From: an uncultured Lachnospiraceae bacterium
GTDB taxonomy: Bacteria > Bacillota > Clostridia > Lachnospirales > Lachnospiraceae
Assembly: GCA_947629525.1 (NCBI GenBank)
Contig: CANREB010000029.1
Coordinates: 1 to 34,266 of the forward strand
Direction of reading: 5' to 3'
Length of the DNA stretch: 34,266 bases
Below, piece after piece: positions 16,955 through 25,120 of this stretch (the stretch's first letter is position 1; each line of letters starts with the position of its first letter). Position numbers and translations under genes: made by a program. The notes under the pieces were generated by a model. The model saw only the letters and a program-made list of their open reading frames with translations, was not told where the DNA came from and did not search any database.

Positions 16955-16982
16955 TTGAAAATTTGTCATTTTATGATACAAT
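16955..16982 (+). promoter_or_regulatory. Promoter of the third chemoreceptor gene
   Basis: TTGAAA (16955-16960) and TACAAT (16977-16982) are separated by 16 nt and lie about 75 nt before the start codon. The pattern is vegetative; I did not find a convincing motility-sigma (SigD) box here. Confidence 0.55.
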
Positions 16983-17056
16983 AATTTATTATAGCCGTTT
17001 TCTCTGCTCTGATCAGACAAAACGGTGTCTTAAACAATGTCTAAGGAGGAGCAAAA

Positions 17057-18787
17057 ATGAACAAAGACGCACGCAGAAATCCTTTGAGCGGCATCAGAGC
17101 CCAGCTTCTTGCCATGTCTATTTTACCGCTGCTTATCGCGAGCGTAGTCAGCATTTGGGCGGCAATCGCCAGTATGAAGAGCGGACTGCAGGAAGAAGCA
17201 TTAGATCAGTTAAAATCCGTATGTGTAGCCGTGAAGGCATCATTTGACACGATGAATGCGGATGATTATGCGCTCAATGAGGCAGGCGAACTGATTAAAG
17301 GTGATTTTAACATTACCGCTAACACGGCTGAACTGGATCAGCATGTTGAGGGAACGGATACGGATGTCACATTATTTTACGGTGACACAAGAAAGGCTAC
17401 GACGCTTATTGACGCCGTGAGCGGTGAACGTATAATAGGAACTACCGCGTCGGAGGCAGTTGCGAAGGCAGTGCTTGGCGGCGAAGAGTATTCGGCTTTA
17501 AGCCTTACGATCAATAATGAAAATTATTACGCTTATTATATACCTCTCAAAAACCCGGACGGTACTATAATAGGTATGGTATTTGCGGGGGCGCCAAGCG
17601 CGACGATAGACAGGTTCATATCTTTCAGGTGCCTGTTCCTTATCGGAGTAGTGGTTGTGGTAGCCGTTATAGCGTTTATAGTTATAATGATATTGTCGGG
17701 AAGACTTGTAAAAGCGGTAAACAACGCAAAGGAAGCGATAGATTCACTGGCGGCAGGCGACCTTACATATACTATTGACGACAGTGTCCTTCAGAGGAAA
17801 GACGAGATAGGCGATATGGTGCGCGGCGCTAAGGAATGTATAGACCATCTCAATTCGACTATAGGCGACATCCAGAATTACGCGAAGGATGTCCTCACCA
17901 ATGGTGAAGCGCTTGAAAATATGGCACTTGAGACGAGCGAAACATCGACAAATATCTCTTCAACTGTTGACGACCTCTCAACGGGTGCGGTATCGCTTGC
18001 CGAGGATATCGAGAGTGCGACTCTTAGAATTGATGAGATGGGTCAGCTTATCGAGAGCATTGTCAGCAATATCGAGAGCCTCAACAGCACATCAGCCGAT
18101 ATGCGCGATGCAAGTGCAAAGGCTATGGATATAATGCATGAGCTTGACGTATCGAACAATAAGACAAGGGAAGCTGTCCTGAACGTTGCCGAGAACGTGG
18201 CTGAGACTGACGAATCGGTAAACCGCATTCAGGATGCAGTTACCATGATAATGAGCGTGGCGGCGCAGACCAATCTGCTTTCACTCAACGCGGCGATAGA
18301 GGCGGCAAGAGCGGGCGAAGTCGGCAGAGGTTTTGCCGTAGTTGCTTCGGAAATACAGAAGCTGTCGGAAGAGTCAAACAGCTCGGCGCAGCTTATATCG
18401 GAGATAATAACAAAGCTTTCGGCGGCGTCTCACAATTCTCTTAAGATGATGGAAGAGGTAAAGGCACGCATTCAGGAGCAGCAGGATAAGCTTGAAAGCA
18501 CCAAAAATCAGGTAGACAGTGTAAATGACGGCATACGTACTTCAAATGAGAGCACGGAGTCGATAAACGGTCAGGCACAAAGCTGTGACAACGCAAGGGG
18601 CGGTGTGATAGATATCATACAAAACCTTTCCGCTATTTCACAGGAGAATGCGGCGTCAAGTGAGGAGACAGCTACATCGATGAGCGAACTCAACGAGACG
18701 ATAAGGAGAGTTGCGGAAGCGGCAGAGCAGCTTAAAGGTCTTGCCGTAGCACTCGACGAGGGCACGCAGTTCTTCAAACTTAAATAA
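17057..18787 (+). CDS. Methyl-accepting chemotaxis protein with single Cache sensor
   Basis: This 576-residue receptor has a first membrane helix at about 12-36 and an extracytoplasmic Cache-like domain (about 38-185) with [14 protein letters not shown] and IGTTAS. A second helix (about 188-214) is followed by a HAMP region (about 215-270). The cytoplasmic helical hairpin has its tip at about 398-440 ([20 protein letters not shown]). AAGGAGG lies about 8 nt before the ATG. The sensor and layout match the receptor at 5945, suggesting an older duplication. It is the gene after the Amt-PII fusion but has its own promoter and is separated by a terminator, so the proximity need not be functional. 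A terminator follows its stop. Confidence 0.94.
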   Translation: MNKDARRNPLSGIRAQLLAMSILPLLIASVVSIWAAIASMKSGLQEEALDQLKSVCVAVKASFDTMNADDYALNEAGELIKGDFNITANTAELDQHVEGTDTDVTLFYGDTRKATTLIDAVSGERIIGTTASEAVAKAVLGGEEYSALSLTINNENYYAYYIPLKNPDGTIIGMVFAGAPSATIDRFISFRCLFLIGVVVVVAVIAFIVIMILSGRLVKAVNNAKEAIDSLAAGDLTYTIDDSVLQRKDEIGDMVRGAKECIDHLNSTIGDIQNYAKDVLTNGEALENMALETSETSTNISSTVDDLSTGAVSLAEDIESATLRIDEMGQLIESIVSNIESLNSTSADMRDASAKAMDIMHELDVSNNKTREAVLNVAENVAETDESVNRIQDAVTMIMSVAAQTNLLSLNAAIEAARAGEVGRGFAVVASEIQKLSEESNSSAQLISEIITKLSAASHNSLKMMEEVKARIQEQQDKLESTKNQVDSVNDGIRTSNESTESINGQAQSCDNARGGVIDIIQNLSAISQENAASSEETATSMSELNETIRRVAEAAEQLKGLAVALDEGTQFFKLK

Positions 18788-18805
18788 CTGTTTTTGGCAA
18801 AGTAC

Positions 18806-18842
18806 AGCGGAAGCCTTTTGGCTTCCGCTATATTTTTATATT
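18806..18842 (+). terminator. Intrinsic terminator after the third chemoreceptor
   Basis: AGCGGAAGCC at 18806-18815 pairs with GGCTTCCGCT at 18820-18829 around TTTT and is followed by a T-rich tail. Confidence 0.9.
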
Positions 18843-18896
18843 TTAATCTGTTTTTAATCTTTTCCACATTTTGATTTAATATTTCCTGGATATGAT
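18841..18896 (+). promoter_or_regulatory. Candidate promoter with an 11-bp-phased direct repeat
   Basis: TTTTAATCT occurs at 18841-18849 and again at 18852-18860, 11 bp apart. About 8 bp downstream, TTTTGA (18869-18874) and TATGAT (18891-18896) form a 16-nt-spaced promoter. Direct repeats with one helical-turn spacing just upstream of the -35 box are the usual binding mode of OmpR-family regulators, and the operon that follows encodes one. Autoregulation is therefore a reasonable inference. Confidence 0.4.
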
Positions 18897-18959
18897 AGTA
18901 ACATAAAGCGATTGCTTTTGATACTGAAAAATGATTAAATATTAATGGAGGAGAAGAAG

Positions 18960-19499
18960 ATGGAAAACTTTGAAAAAGTAGAAAAACTCAGGGAACATGC
19001 AAACGTAACATACGAGGAGGCAAAAGAAGCGCTGGAAAACAGCAACTGGGATATCCTCGACGCCATGATATGGCTCGAAAAGAACGGAAAGGTTAAAGAC
19101 GAGCATACGGCAAGTTACACTACGGCAAGCGAAAGGAAAGATGAATTTGATTTTGGCGACAAAGACGAAAAAAAAGTAAGTCTCGGACAGCTTATGAAGA
19201 GATTTTTCGACTGGTGCGGAAAATGGCTTGAAAAAGGCAATAATAACAGCTTTTGCGTGTCGCGTCATGGGAAAGAAGTTTTCAGAATGCCGATAACGGT
19301 TCTGGTCATATTGTTTTTGATATCTGCCGGAATGGTCATATGGCTTATCATTATAGGATTATTCTTTGATATGCGCTATCACTTTGTGGGACCTGACATT
19401 TCCGTTGTCGATATAAACAAAGCGTTTGACAGTGCCGCTGATGCGGCGGACACTATTAAGAGCGAGTTCAGTGAAGCAGTATCAAAGGATGAAAAATAA
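18960..19499 (+). CDS. UBA-like/DUF4342 membrane protein
   Basis: The ATG at 18960 follows GGAGG at 18947-18951 by 8 nt; the ATG at 18945 overlaps that site. The 179-residue product starts with a three-helix UBA/TS-N-like fold (about 1-45, with ANVTYEEAKEALENSNWDIL and AMIWLEKNG). A charged linker follows, then an amphipathic segment (about 80-90) and one strong membrane helix (about 115-140). A short tail follows the helix. DUF4342 proteins in Clostridia have this arrangement; their function is unknown. The stop codon abuts the response regulator's ATG, so it is tightly coupled to a two-component system and may be an accessory sensor or a regulated target. Confidence 0.82.
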   Translation: MENFEKVEKLREHANVTYEEAKEALENSNWDILDAMIWLEKNGKVKDEHTASYTTASERKDEFDFGDKDEKKVSLGQLMKRFFDWCGKWLEKGNNNSFCVSRHGKEVFRMPITVLVILFLISAGMVIWLIIIGLFFDMRYHFVGPDISVVDINKAFDSAADAADTIKSEFSEAVSKDEK

Positions 19500-20189
19500 A
19501 TGGACAGTATGAATAAAACGATATTGATCGTAGAGGATGAAGAAAAGATAGGGCGTTTTTTGGAACTGGAGCTTATCCACGAAGGATATTCCGTGTTAAA
19601 GGCGCTAAACGGCAGGGATGGGCTTGAAATGGCGCTTGGCGGTAAAGCCGATTTAATGGTGCTTGACATAATGCTGCCCGAGATAAACGGGCTTGAGGTA
19701 CTGCGCAGACTACGAAAAAGTTCGGATATGCCTGTCATAATGCTTACAGCAAGGGATGAAGTCATGGACAAGGTGGCAGGGCTTGACGGCGGAGCGGACG
19801 ATTATATGACAAAACCGTTTGCGATAGAGGAACTTCTTGCCCGAATACGCCTTGCGCTTAAGAAACACACTGCAAATGCCAAGGACAATAAAAATCTGCT
19901 TACATGCGGGGCGCTTACCATGGATATAGCGCGTTATGAGGTGAGTTATGACGGCAGCCGCATAGAACTTACGCACAGGGAATTTGAACTGCTGCGCGTC
20001 CTGCTCGAGAATAAAAATATCGTTATATCAAGAGATACGCTGCTTGAAAAAGTATGCGGTTATGATTATATGGGCGAAACCAACATCATAGACGTATATG
20101 TGCGCTATCTGCGCAGCAAGCTGGACGATGTATATGGTATCAGGCTTATCAGTACAGTGCGCGGAGTAGGCTACTGCATTAAAGATTAA
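19500..20189 (+). CDS. OmpR/PhoB-family response regulator
   Basis: The 229-residue regulator has a receiver domain with EDE at 12-14, phospho-acceptor Asp56 in MVLDIMLP, then MLTAR and YMTKPF for the switch Thr and conserved Lys. A C-terminal winged helix (about 130-227) contains NIIDVYVRYLRSKLDD. An AAAGGA in the end of the preceding gene lies about 10 nt upstream of ATG 19500; ATG 19509 is an alternative start that would drop three residues. The DUF4342 gene ends at the preceding base and the kinase follows 34 nt later. A direct repeat before the operon promoter is a candidate autoregulatory site. Confidence 0.95.
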   Translation: MDSMNKTILIVEDEEKIGRFLELELIHEGYSVLKALNGRDGLEMALGGKADLMVLDIMLPEINGLEVLRRLRKSSDMPVIMLTARDEVMDKVAGLDGGADDYMTKPFAIEELLARIRLALKKHTANAKDNKNLLTCGALTMDIARYEVSYDGSRIELTHREFELLRVLLENKNIVISRDTLLEKVCGYDYMGETNIIDVYVRYLRSKLDDVYGIRLISTVRGVGYCIKD

Positions 20190-20223
20190 ATACTGTGCCG
20201 CGAAGGCAAAATGGAGGAGCAAT

Positions 20224-21504
20224 ATGGAAAAAAAGGCGGAAAATATCAAAGTCACTTCGATTGCCCGAAAAATAAATTTCCAAAATGTACTGCGGCAGCT
20301 TGGCATGTATATAGCGATTGACGTTTTTGCCGTGACAGTTTTTGCGGCGGCGTTTGTCTATTCGGCTGATATGGTATTTGCGGACGGTTTTTCGCTTTTT
20401 AACAAAAGGGAAATAACACGCGACGCTGATAACGGTACAATATACAGCGTCAGCAGATATGAAAGGAATGCCGGAACAAAAGATATAGAACATCTCTATG
20501 AGATAAGGCTTGACGGATGGCTTGTACCGCTTAAGACTGCGGCATATTTGGTTTTAATATTGGAGTGTATGGAGCTTGCGGGCGTTATGGCGCATGGAAC
20601 GCGCGGCGTCAGGGAAAAATTAAAACCGCTCAATGAGATAGCGGCGCGGGCGCAGGTGCTTAGCGAACTTGCTTTTGACGAGGCTAAATACCGTAATCTT
20701 GAAGATGCTATTTCCAAGTTAAAGGTTGAGACTATAGATGCGGGAATACATATGCATGATAAAGATCTGAGGGGCATAGAGACAGCTTTGAACGGACTTT
20801 TGGAGCGCATAAGGACAGCATACAGGCAGCAGGCTCAGTTCGTATCCGACGCGTCGCATGAACTCAGGACGCCGATAGCGGTCATACAGGGTTATGTAAA
20901 TATGCTTGACCGTTGGGGCAAAGAGGATGAAGCGATTCTTGAGGAGTCCATTGAGGCGATAAAAAATGAGTCAAATCATATGCAGAAGCTTGTGGAGCAG
21001 CTTCTGTTCCTTGCCAGAGGAGACTCAAACAGACAGAACCTTGATATGAAAAACATCTGTCTGAATGATATTATGAAAGAAGTCTACGATGAGTCGGTCA
21101 TGATAGATGAAAAGCATCATTATATATATGAAGAGACGGGCAGTGCCGATGTATATGGCGACTGCGATATGCTAAAGCAGTCGGCGCGCATCCTTATTGA
21201 TAATGCCGCAAAATATACCGATGAGGGCGAGGACATCACGATAAGAGTCGGAACGCGAAGCGATATGTCGCCCTATTACGGAATACAGGACAGCGGCATT
21301 GGCATGAGCGCGCAGGATATGGAACACGCTTTTGACCGATTTTACCGCGCGGATGCCGTGAGAAACAGCAATACAGGAGGCACGGGTCTTGGTTTGGCAA
21401 TCGCAAAGTGGATAGTTGACAAACACGGCGCGTATTATGATATCGTGAGTAAAGAAGGTCTTGGAACGCGATTTAACGTAGTATTTCCGCGCATCGGAGC
21501 TTAA
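20224..21504 (+). CDS. Sensor histidine kinase of the DUF4342-linked system
   Basis: This 426-residue kinase has membrane helices at about 25-50 and 103-123, with a small extracytoplasmic loop of about 50 residues between them. A HAMP-like coiled linker follows (about 125-200). The DHp domain has the H box SHELRTPIAVIQGY with His212. The ATPase domain has the N box LIDNAAKYT, the motif DSGIGM and the G box GGTGLGLAIAK. GGAGG precedes the ATG. The loop between helices is too small for a large ligand-binding domain, so the kinase may sense an event in or near the membrane, perhaps through the DUF4342 membrane protein made from the same transcript. That link is inference. Confidence 0.94.
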   Translation: MEKKAENIKVTSIARKINFQNVLRQLGMYIAIDVFAVTVFAAAFVYSADMVFADGFSLFNKREITRDADNGTIYSVSRYERNAGTKDIEHLYEIRLDGWLVPLKTAAYLVLILECMELAGVMAHGTRGVREKLKPLNEIAARAQVLSELAFDEAKYRNLEDAISKLKVETIDAGIHMHDKDLRGIETALNGLLERIRTAYRQQAQFVSDASHELRTPIAVIQGYVNMLDRWGKEDEAILEESIEAIKNESNHMQKLVEQLLFLARGDSNRQNLDMKNICLNDIMKEVYDESVMIDEKHHYIYEETGSADVYGDCDMLKQSARILIDNAAKYTDEGEDITIRVGTRSDMSPYYGIQDSGIGMSAQDMEHAFDRFYRADAVRNSNTGGTGLGLAIAKWIVDKHGAYYDIVSKEGLGTRFNVVFPRIGA

Positions 21505-21524
21505 GAAGTATCATATAAACATAT

Positions 21525-21560
21525 AAAAAACAGGAAATCGTTTTGATTTCCTGTTTTTTG
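21525..21560. terminator. Bidirectional terminator between kinase and cytidylate-kinase-like gene
   Basis: CAGGAAATC at 21531-21539 pairs with GATTTCCTG at 21545-21553, flanked by an A-run on the left and a T-run on the right. It lies between convergent genes and can serve both. Confidence 0.9.
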
Positions 21561-21572
21561 TTAAATCGGGTA

Positions 21573-22169
21573 TTATTCTGAGACTGTTTTTTCAAGGATT
21601 TTAGTGCATAGCTCTATGCCGAGCCTGCCGCTGTCAAGGCATATCTCAAAAAATTCAGGATTGCCCCATTCCCATTTGGTAACGGATTCATAAAAACCTT
21701 TTCGACGTTTATCCGTCTTTTTAAGGGCGTTTTCGGCATCGGCAGGAGTCATCTTTTCACGCTCTATGACTCTCTTGAGGCGCTTATCCTTATCTGCATG
21801 TACAAATACGCGCAGGCAGTCTTTCCTGTCCTTTAATATATATCCCGCTGCGCGCCCTACGATAACGCATCCGCCCTCGTCAGCCGCTTTCTCGATAATG
21901 CGCTTTTCTTCGGCAAAAAGCTTCTCAGCCATAGGCAGCGAATTTTCGTTTGCCGTGCCCTTAGCTGACTTGGAGAGATTAAAGATAAAGCTGCCGGAAC
22001 TTGTCTCTTCAAGATTTTCGATGTAAAGCGGAGAGATGTTAAGGTTTTTTGCGGCTTCGATAAGGATATTCCTGTCATACAGTTTATATCCGAGGGCTTT
22101 GGCAAGCCTTTCCCCGATTTCGTTGCCGCCGCTTGCATAAGAACGTTCGATTGCGATAATATGATACAT
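21573..22169 (-). CDS. Cytidylate-kinase-like P-loop protein
   Basis: The 198-residue protein belongs to the cytidylate-kinase-like family (PF13189 type). It opens with MYHIIAIERSYASGGNEIGERLA, in which the nucleotide-binding loop is degenerate (SYASGGNEIG rather than the canonical GxxGxGKS/T). It then has YDRNILIEAA, a VGRAAGYIL segment and an Arg-rich lid (KDKRLKRVIEREKM). AAAGGGG precedes the ATG. Family members sit beside many kinds of genes in Clostridia and their true substrate is unclear, so it should not be equated with Cmk. It follows the AraC-type gene on the same strand after 69 nt. Confidence 0.85.
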   Translation of the reverse strand: MYHIIAIERSYASGGNEIGERLAKALGYKLYDRNILIEAAKNLNISPLYIENLEETSSGSFIFNLSKSAKGTANENSLPMAEKLFAEEKRIIEKAADEGGCVIVGRAAGYILKDRKDCLRVFVHADKDKRLKRVIEREKMTPADAENALKKTDKRRKGFYESVTKWEWGNPEFFEICLDSGRLGIELCTKILEKTVSE

Positions 22170-22238
22170 ACAGTCAACCCCTTTCTAAAATATATTGAGA
22201 ATGTTTAATTGTTATATTAATTATAATTCAAATATGCG

Positions 22239-23345
22239 TTACATTGCAATATGTTTTTGCCTGTATTCGCCGGGAGTGCAGTTATAATAATTCGTAAAAG
22301 CGCGGTAAAAACTCGACAGTGTGGAATATCCCGACGCAGTGGCTATTTTCTCATAATCAGGTGTCCCAAGCTGCAAAAGCTTCGCGGCGTTTTCCATGCG
22401 CAGCCTGTAAGTAAGGTCGGCATATGACTGCCCCGTGCAGCTTTTGACTATGCGCCCTATCTGGCGGCGGCTGTAGTCAAAACGGGCGGCGACTTCGTCG
22501 ATCGTGGTAGAGGCATAGTTTTTCTGTATAAAGTCCAAAATGGCGGAAAATTCCTGTTTCCAAAAAAAATCGGGACCTTTCGGGATGCGGGCGCTTGCGG
22601 CATAATTTTTTACAAGCGATGCGGAAAATTCGCTCATAAGGGCATTTAAAAGCTGAGAACCGTATGCCTTCGGGTGAAAATATTCCATATAAATCTTGCA
22701 GAGGATATAATATAATTCGATGTCGGCATCTGTCTCAAAATGTATAAAAGAAGCCGTGCCGCTGCGTTCAAGCGCTTTGCGGAACGTAGAGGCGAGCAGA
22801 TTGCCGCCCTCTTCCAACTGCTTCCAAAAAACCCGCTCAAATGTATTTTGACGCATTGAAAACGCCAAAAGAACGCCTGATTCGGAAAAACATTCTGCCG
22901 CACACAGCGTATCGGGCGCGGCAATTATAACTGTCCCCGGGGAAACTTCGACGGTATCGCTGCCGATATACAGCGTGCACACGCCCGAGAGCGCATAGTA
23001 TATTTTAAAATAACCGATGCGCTCTCGGCACGGCGGCATAAAACGCAGCATTCGCGTGACGGATAAAGTGTCATGTGACCTTTGTATCTTGGGATCGTTG
23101 GCAAGAAGCTGCGGCAATGGCAGATTTTTGTTGTGAGTGAGGAAATCGGGAAGCTCATCGGGTGACAGCATGATATCATTTCGGGGCAGGAAATCCATAA
23201 GCATTTTTGAAATGTATTCGTCAAGTTCCTTGGGCGACAGTATCTTTGCGTTGTAATCTTTATGTGTATCATTCCAATATTGTCTTAAAAGTTCTTCAAC
23301 CTTAGTCATTGAAAGGTCAGGCATAAGTTTCCTGTTCATATTCAT
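22239..23345 (-). CDS. AraC-family transcriptional regulator with cupin-like sensor
   Basis: The 368-residue protein ends in a two-helix-turn-helix AraC/XylS domain (about 268-366). This includes IDEVAARFDYSRRQIGRIVK and the second motif YEKIATASGYSTLSSFYRAF, closing with CTPGEYRQ. Residues about 100-185 (with GVCTLYIGSDTVEVSPGTVI) look like a beta-rich cupin ligand domain, and the first about 90 residues are an extra helical region. GGAG lies about 6 nt before the chosen ATG; a second ATG two codons later is possible. It is divergent from the HPt-REC-HD-GYP gene with a 155-nt AT-rich gap, a natural place for it to bind. Sugars are common effectors of such regulators, but none is indicated here. 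Confidence 0.92.
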   Translation of the reverse strand: MNMNRKLMPDLSMTKVEELLRQYWNDTHKDYNAKILSPKELDEYISKMLMDFLPRNDIMLSPDELPDFLTHNKNLPLPQLLANDPKIQRSHDTLSVTRMLRFMPPCRERIGYFKIYYALSGVCTLYIGSDTVEVSPGTVIIAAPDTLCAAECFSESGVLLAFSMRQNTFERVFWKQLEEGGNLLASTFRKALERSGTASFIHFETDADIELYYILCKIYMEYFHPKAYGSQLLNALMSEFSASLVKNYAASARIPKGPDFFWKQEFSAILDFIQKNYASTTIDEVAARFDYSRRQIGRIVKSCTGQSYADLTYRLRMENAAKLLQLGTPDYEKIATASGYSTLSSFYRAFTNYYNCTPGEYRQKHIAM

Positions 23346-23500
23346 CTTATCTCCGTATGTCGCAAAATGCGAATGATATGTTACATTTATATATTTTACA
23401 TGACACAGTGCAACTTTGCAAGCATTATGCTTTTATATTTTATATGATTTGTGTTATAATGTGTTGAGTGATATACAGATGTGGAAATGAGGGATCATTT

Positions 23501-25120
23501 ATGGAACTTCCTGTTATAAAAAATCTTGATGTGGCGGAAGGCGTAAGGAATTGCGGCACATTAAAATTGTTTTTAAGCCTGCTGGGCGATTTCTACAGAC
23601 TTATAGAGCCTAAGAGTGAGAAACTCGAAAAGTGCATCGAAAAAGAAATGCTGCGCGACTACACGATAGAGGTGCATGCTCTTAAAAATACAGCGCGGAT
23701 GATAGGGGCAATGGAGCTGTCAGGACTTTTTTATGAGATGGAGCAGCTTGGCAACGCTGGAAATATGGATGAAGTGAAAGCGCGGACGCCAAAAGTTTTG
23801 GAATTGTACAGGAGCTATAAGGATATTCTGGCTGAGTACGCAAAGGAAAACGAGACGGAAAAAATAGAGGTGTCGCCCCAAGTTATAATGGAAACGCTAA
23901 AGCGGCTTTATGATTCACTTGATGCTTTTGATCTTGACGGAGCGGACAGTGCGGCAAAAGAGATCGAGCAGTATGTTTTTCCCGAAGAACTTAAGCCTTT
24001 GGCGGATAAGCTTCTTGTATTTGTCACGGATGTGGCGATGGAAGATGCCATGAGCACGGCGCAGCTAATGTGCGAAAAGCTCAAGGAACTGGGTGAAAAC
24101 AGCAAGCCGCTCATTTTGGCGGTCGATGACGATGAGATAAGCACGCGCGTGGTAAAAGAAATGCTGAGCGGGTATTACTGTGTGATATCAGCCGCCACAG
24201 GCGCCGAGGCGCTGAAAATGCTCAAAAGCAATATGCCCGAACTTATCCTGCTTGACGTACATATGCCCGATATGGACGGCATTGAGATAATACGCAGACT
24301 CAAAAAGAGCGAGGAATATGCGCAGATACCTGTCGTGTTCCTCACGTCCGATTTGGACGAAGACACGGAGATACGCGGATTTTATGAAGGGGCGGTTGAC
24401 TTTTTGAGGAAGCCTTTCAGAAAAGACGTAGCGGTGCGCAGAATACAGAGGATATTGGAGCTTGAATACCTCAAAAAGAAACTCGAGGATGAAGTAAAAA
24501 AACAGACTGCGATCGCCGAGAGCAGGCGTCAGAGCGTGGAGCGCATGTCGCTGCAGATGGTGCACGCACTGGCAAATGCCATTGACGCGAAAGACTCATA
24601 TACCAACGGACATTCCACGAGAGTGGCAAAATATTCCGTTATGATAGCGCAGAAAATGGGATATACAGGTGAGCGCCTTGAGCGCCTGCAGTTTGCGGCG
24701 CTGCTTCATGATGTCGGTAAGATAGGTATTCCCAAGGAAATAATCAACAAGCCGTCAAAGCTTACCGATGAGGAATACGATATAATAAAAACGCATCCCG
24801 TGATAGGCGGGAGCATACTGAATGAAATAACGGAGATACCCGAAATAGCAACAGGTGCGAAGTGGCACCACGAAAGATACGACGGCAAAGGCTATCCCGA
24901 CCGCCTTTCGGGTGAGGAGATACCTGAGCTTGCAAGGATAATCGGGGTTGCGGATGCGTATGACGCCATGACTTCAAACAGAAGCTACCGCGGCGTCCTC
25001 TCGCAGGATATAGTTCTTGGTGAAGTACAAAAGGGCAGGGGCAGCCAGTTTGACCCGCACATAGCCGATATAATGATAGAGTTGATAAAAGAGGACACTG
25101 ACTATACTATGCACGAGTAA
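23501..25120 (+). CDS. HPt-receiver-HD-GYP protein, predicted c-di-GMP phosphodiesterase
   Basis: The ATG at 23501 has GAGGGA about 7 nt upstream and gives 539 residues; the longer frame from 23468 starts before that site. Residues about 1-115 look like a histidine phosphotransfer domain with VHALKNTARMIGA, His59 being the expected phospho-site. Residues about 203-320 are a receiver (DDD at 209-211, Asp252 in LLDVHMPDMDG, KPF). A coiled linker leads to an HD-GYP domain with His371, H403-D404 (LLHDVGKIG), HHERYDGKGYP (456-466) and the downstream VADAYDAMTS. All main metal ligands appear present, so hydrolysis of cyclic di-GMP is likely. No membrane segment is seen. It is divergent from an AraC gene and overlaps the convergent permease gene by 14 nt. 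Confidence 0.92.
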   Translation: MELPVIKNLDVAEGVRNCGTLKLFLSLLGDFYRLIEPKSEKLEKCIEKEMLRDYTIEVHALKNTARMIGAMELSGLFYEMEQLGNAGNMDEVKARTPKVLELYRSYKDILAEYAKENETEKIEVSPQVIMETLKRLYDSLDAFDLDGADSAAKEIEQYVFPEELKPLADKLLVFVTDVAMEDAMSTAQLMCEKLKELGENSKPLILAVDDDEISTRVVKEMLSGYYCVISAATGAEALKMLKSNMPELILLDVHMPDMDGIEIIRRLKKSEEYAQIPVVFLTSDLDEDTEIRGFYEGAVDFLRKPFRKDVAVRRIQRILELEYLKKKLEDEVKKQTAIAESRRQSVERMSLQMVHALANAIDAKDSYTNGHSTRVAKYSVMIAQKMGYTGERLERLQFAALLHDVGKIGIPKEIINKPSKLTDEEYDIIKTHPVIGGSILNEITEIPEIATGAKWHHERYDGKGYPDRLSGEEIPELARIIGVADAYDAMTSNRSYRGVLSQDIVLGEVQKGRGSQFDPHIADIMIELIKEDTDYTMHE

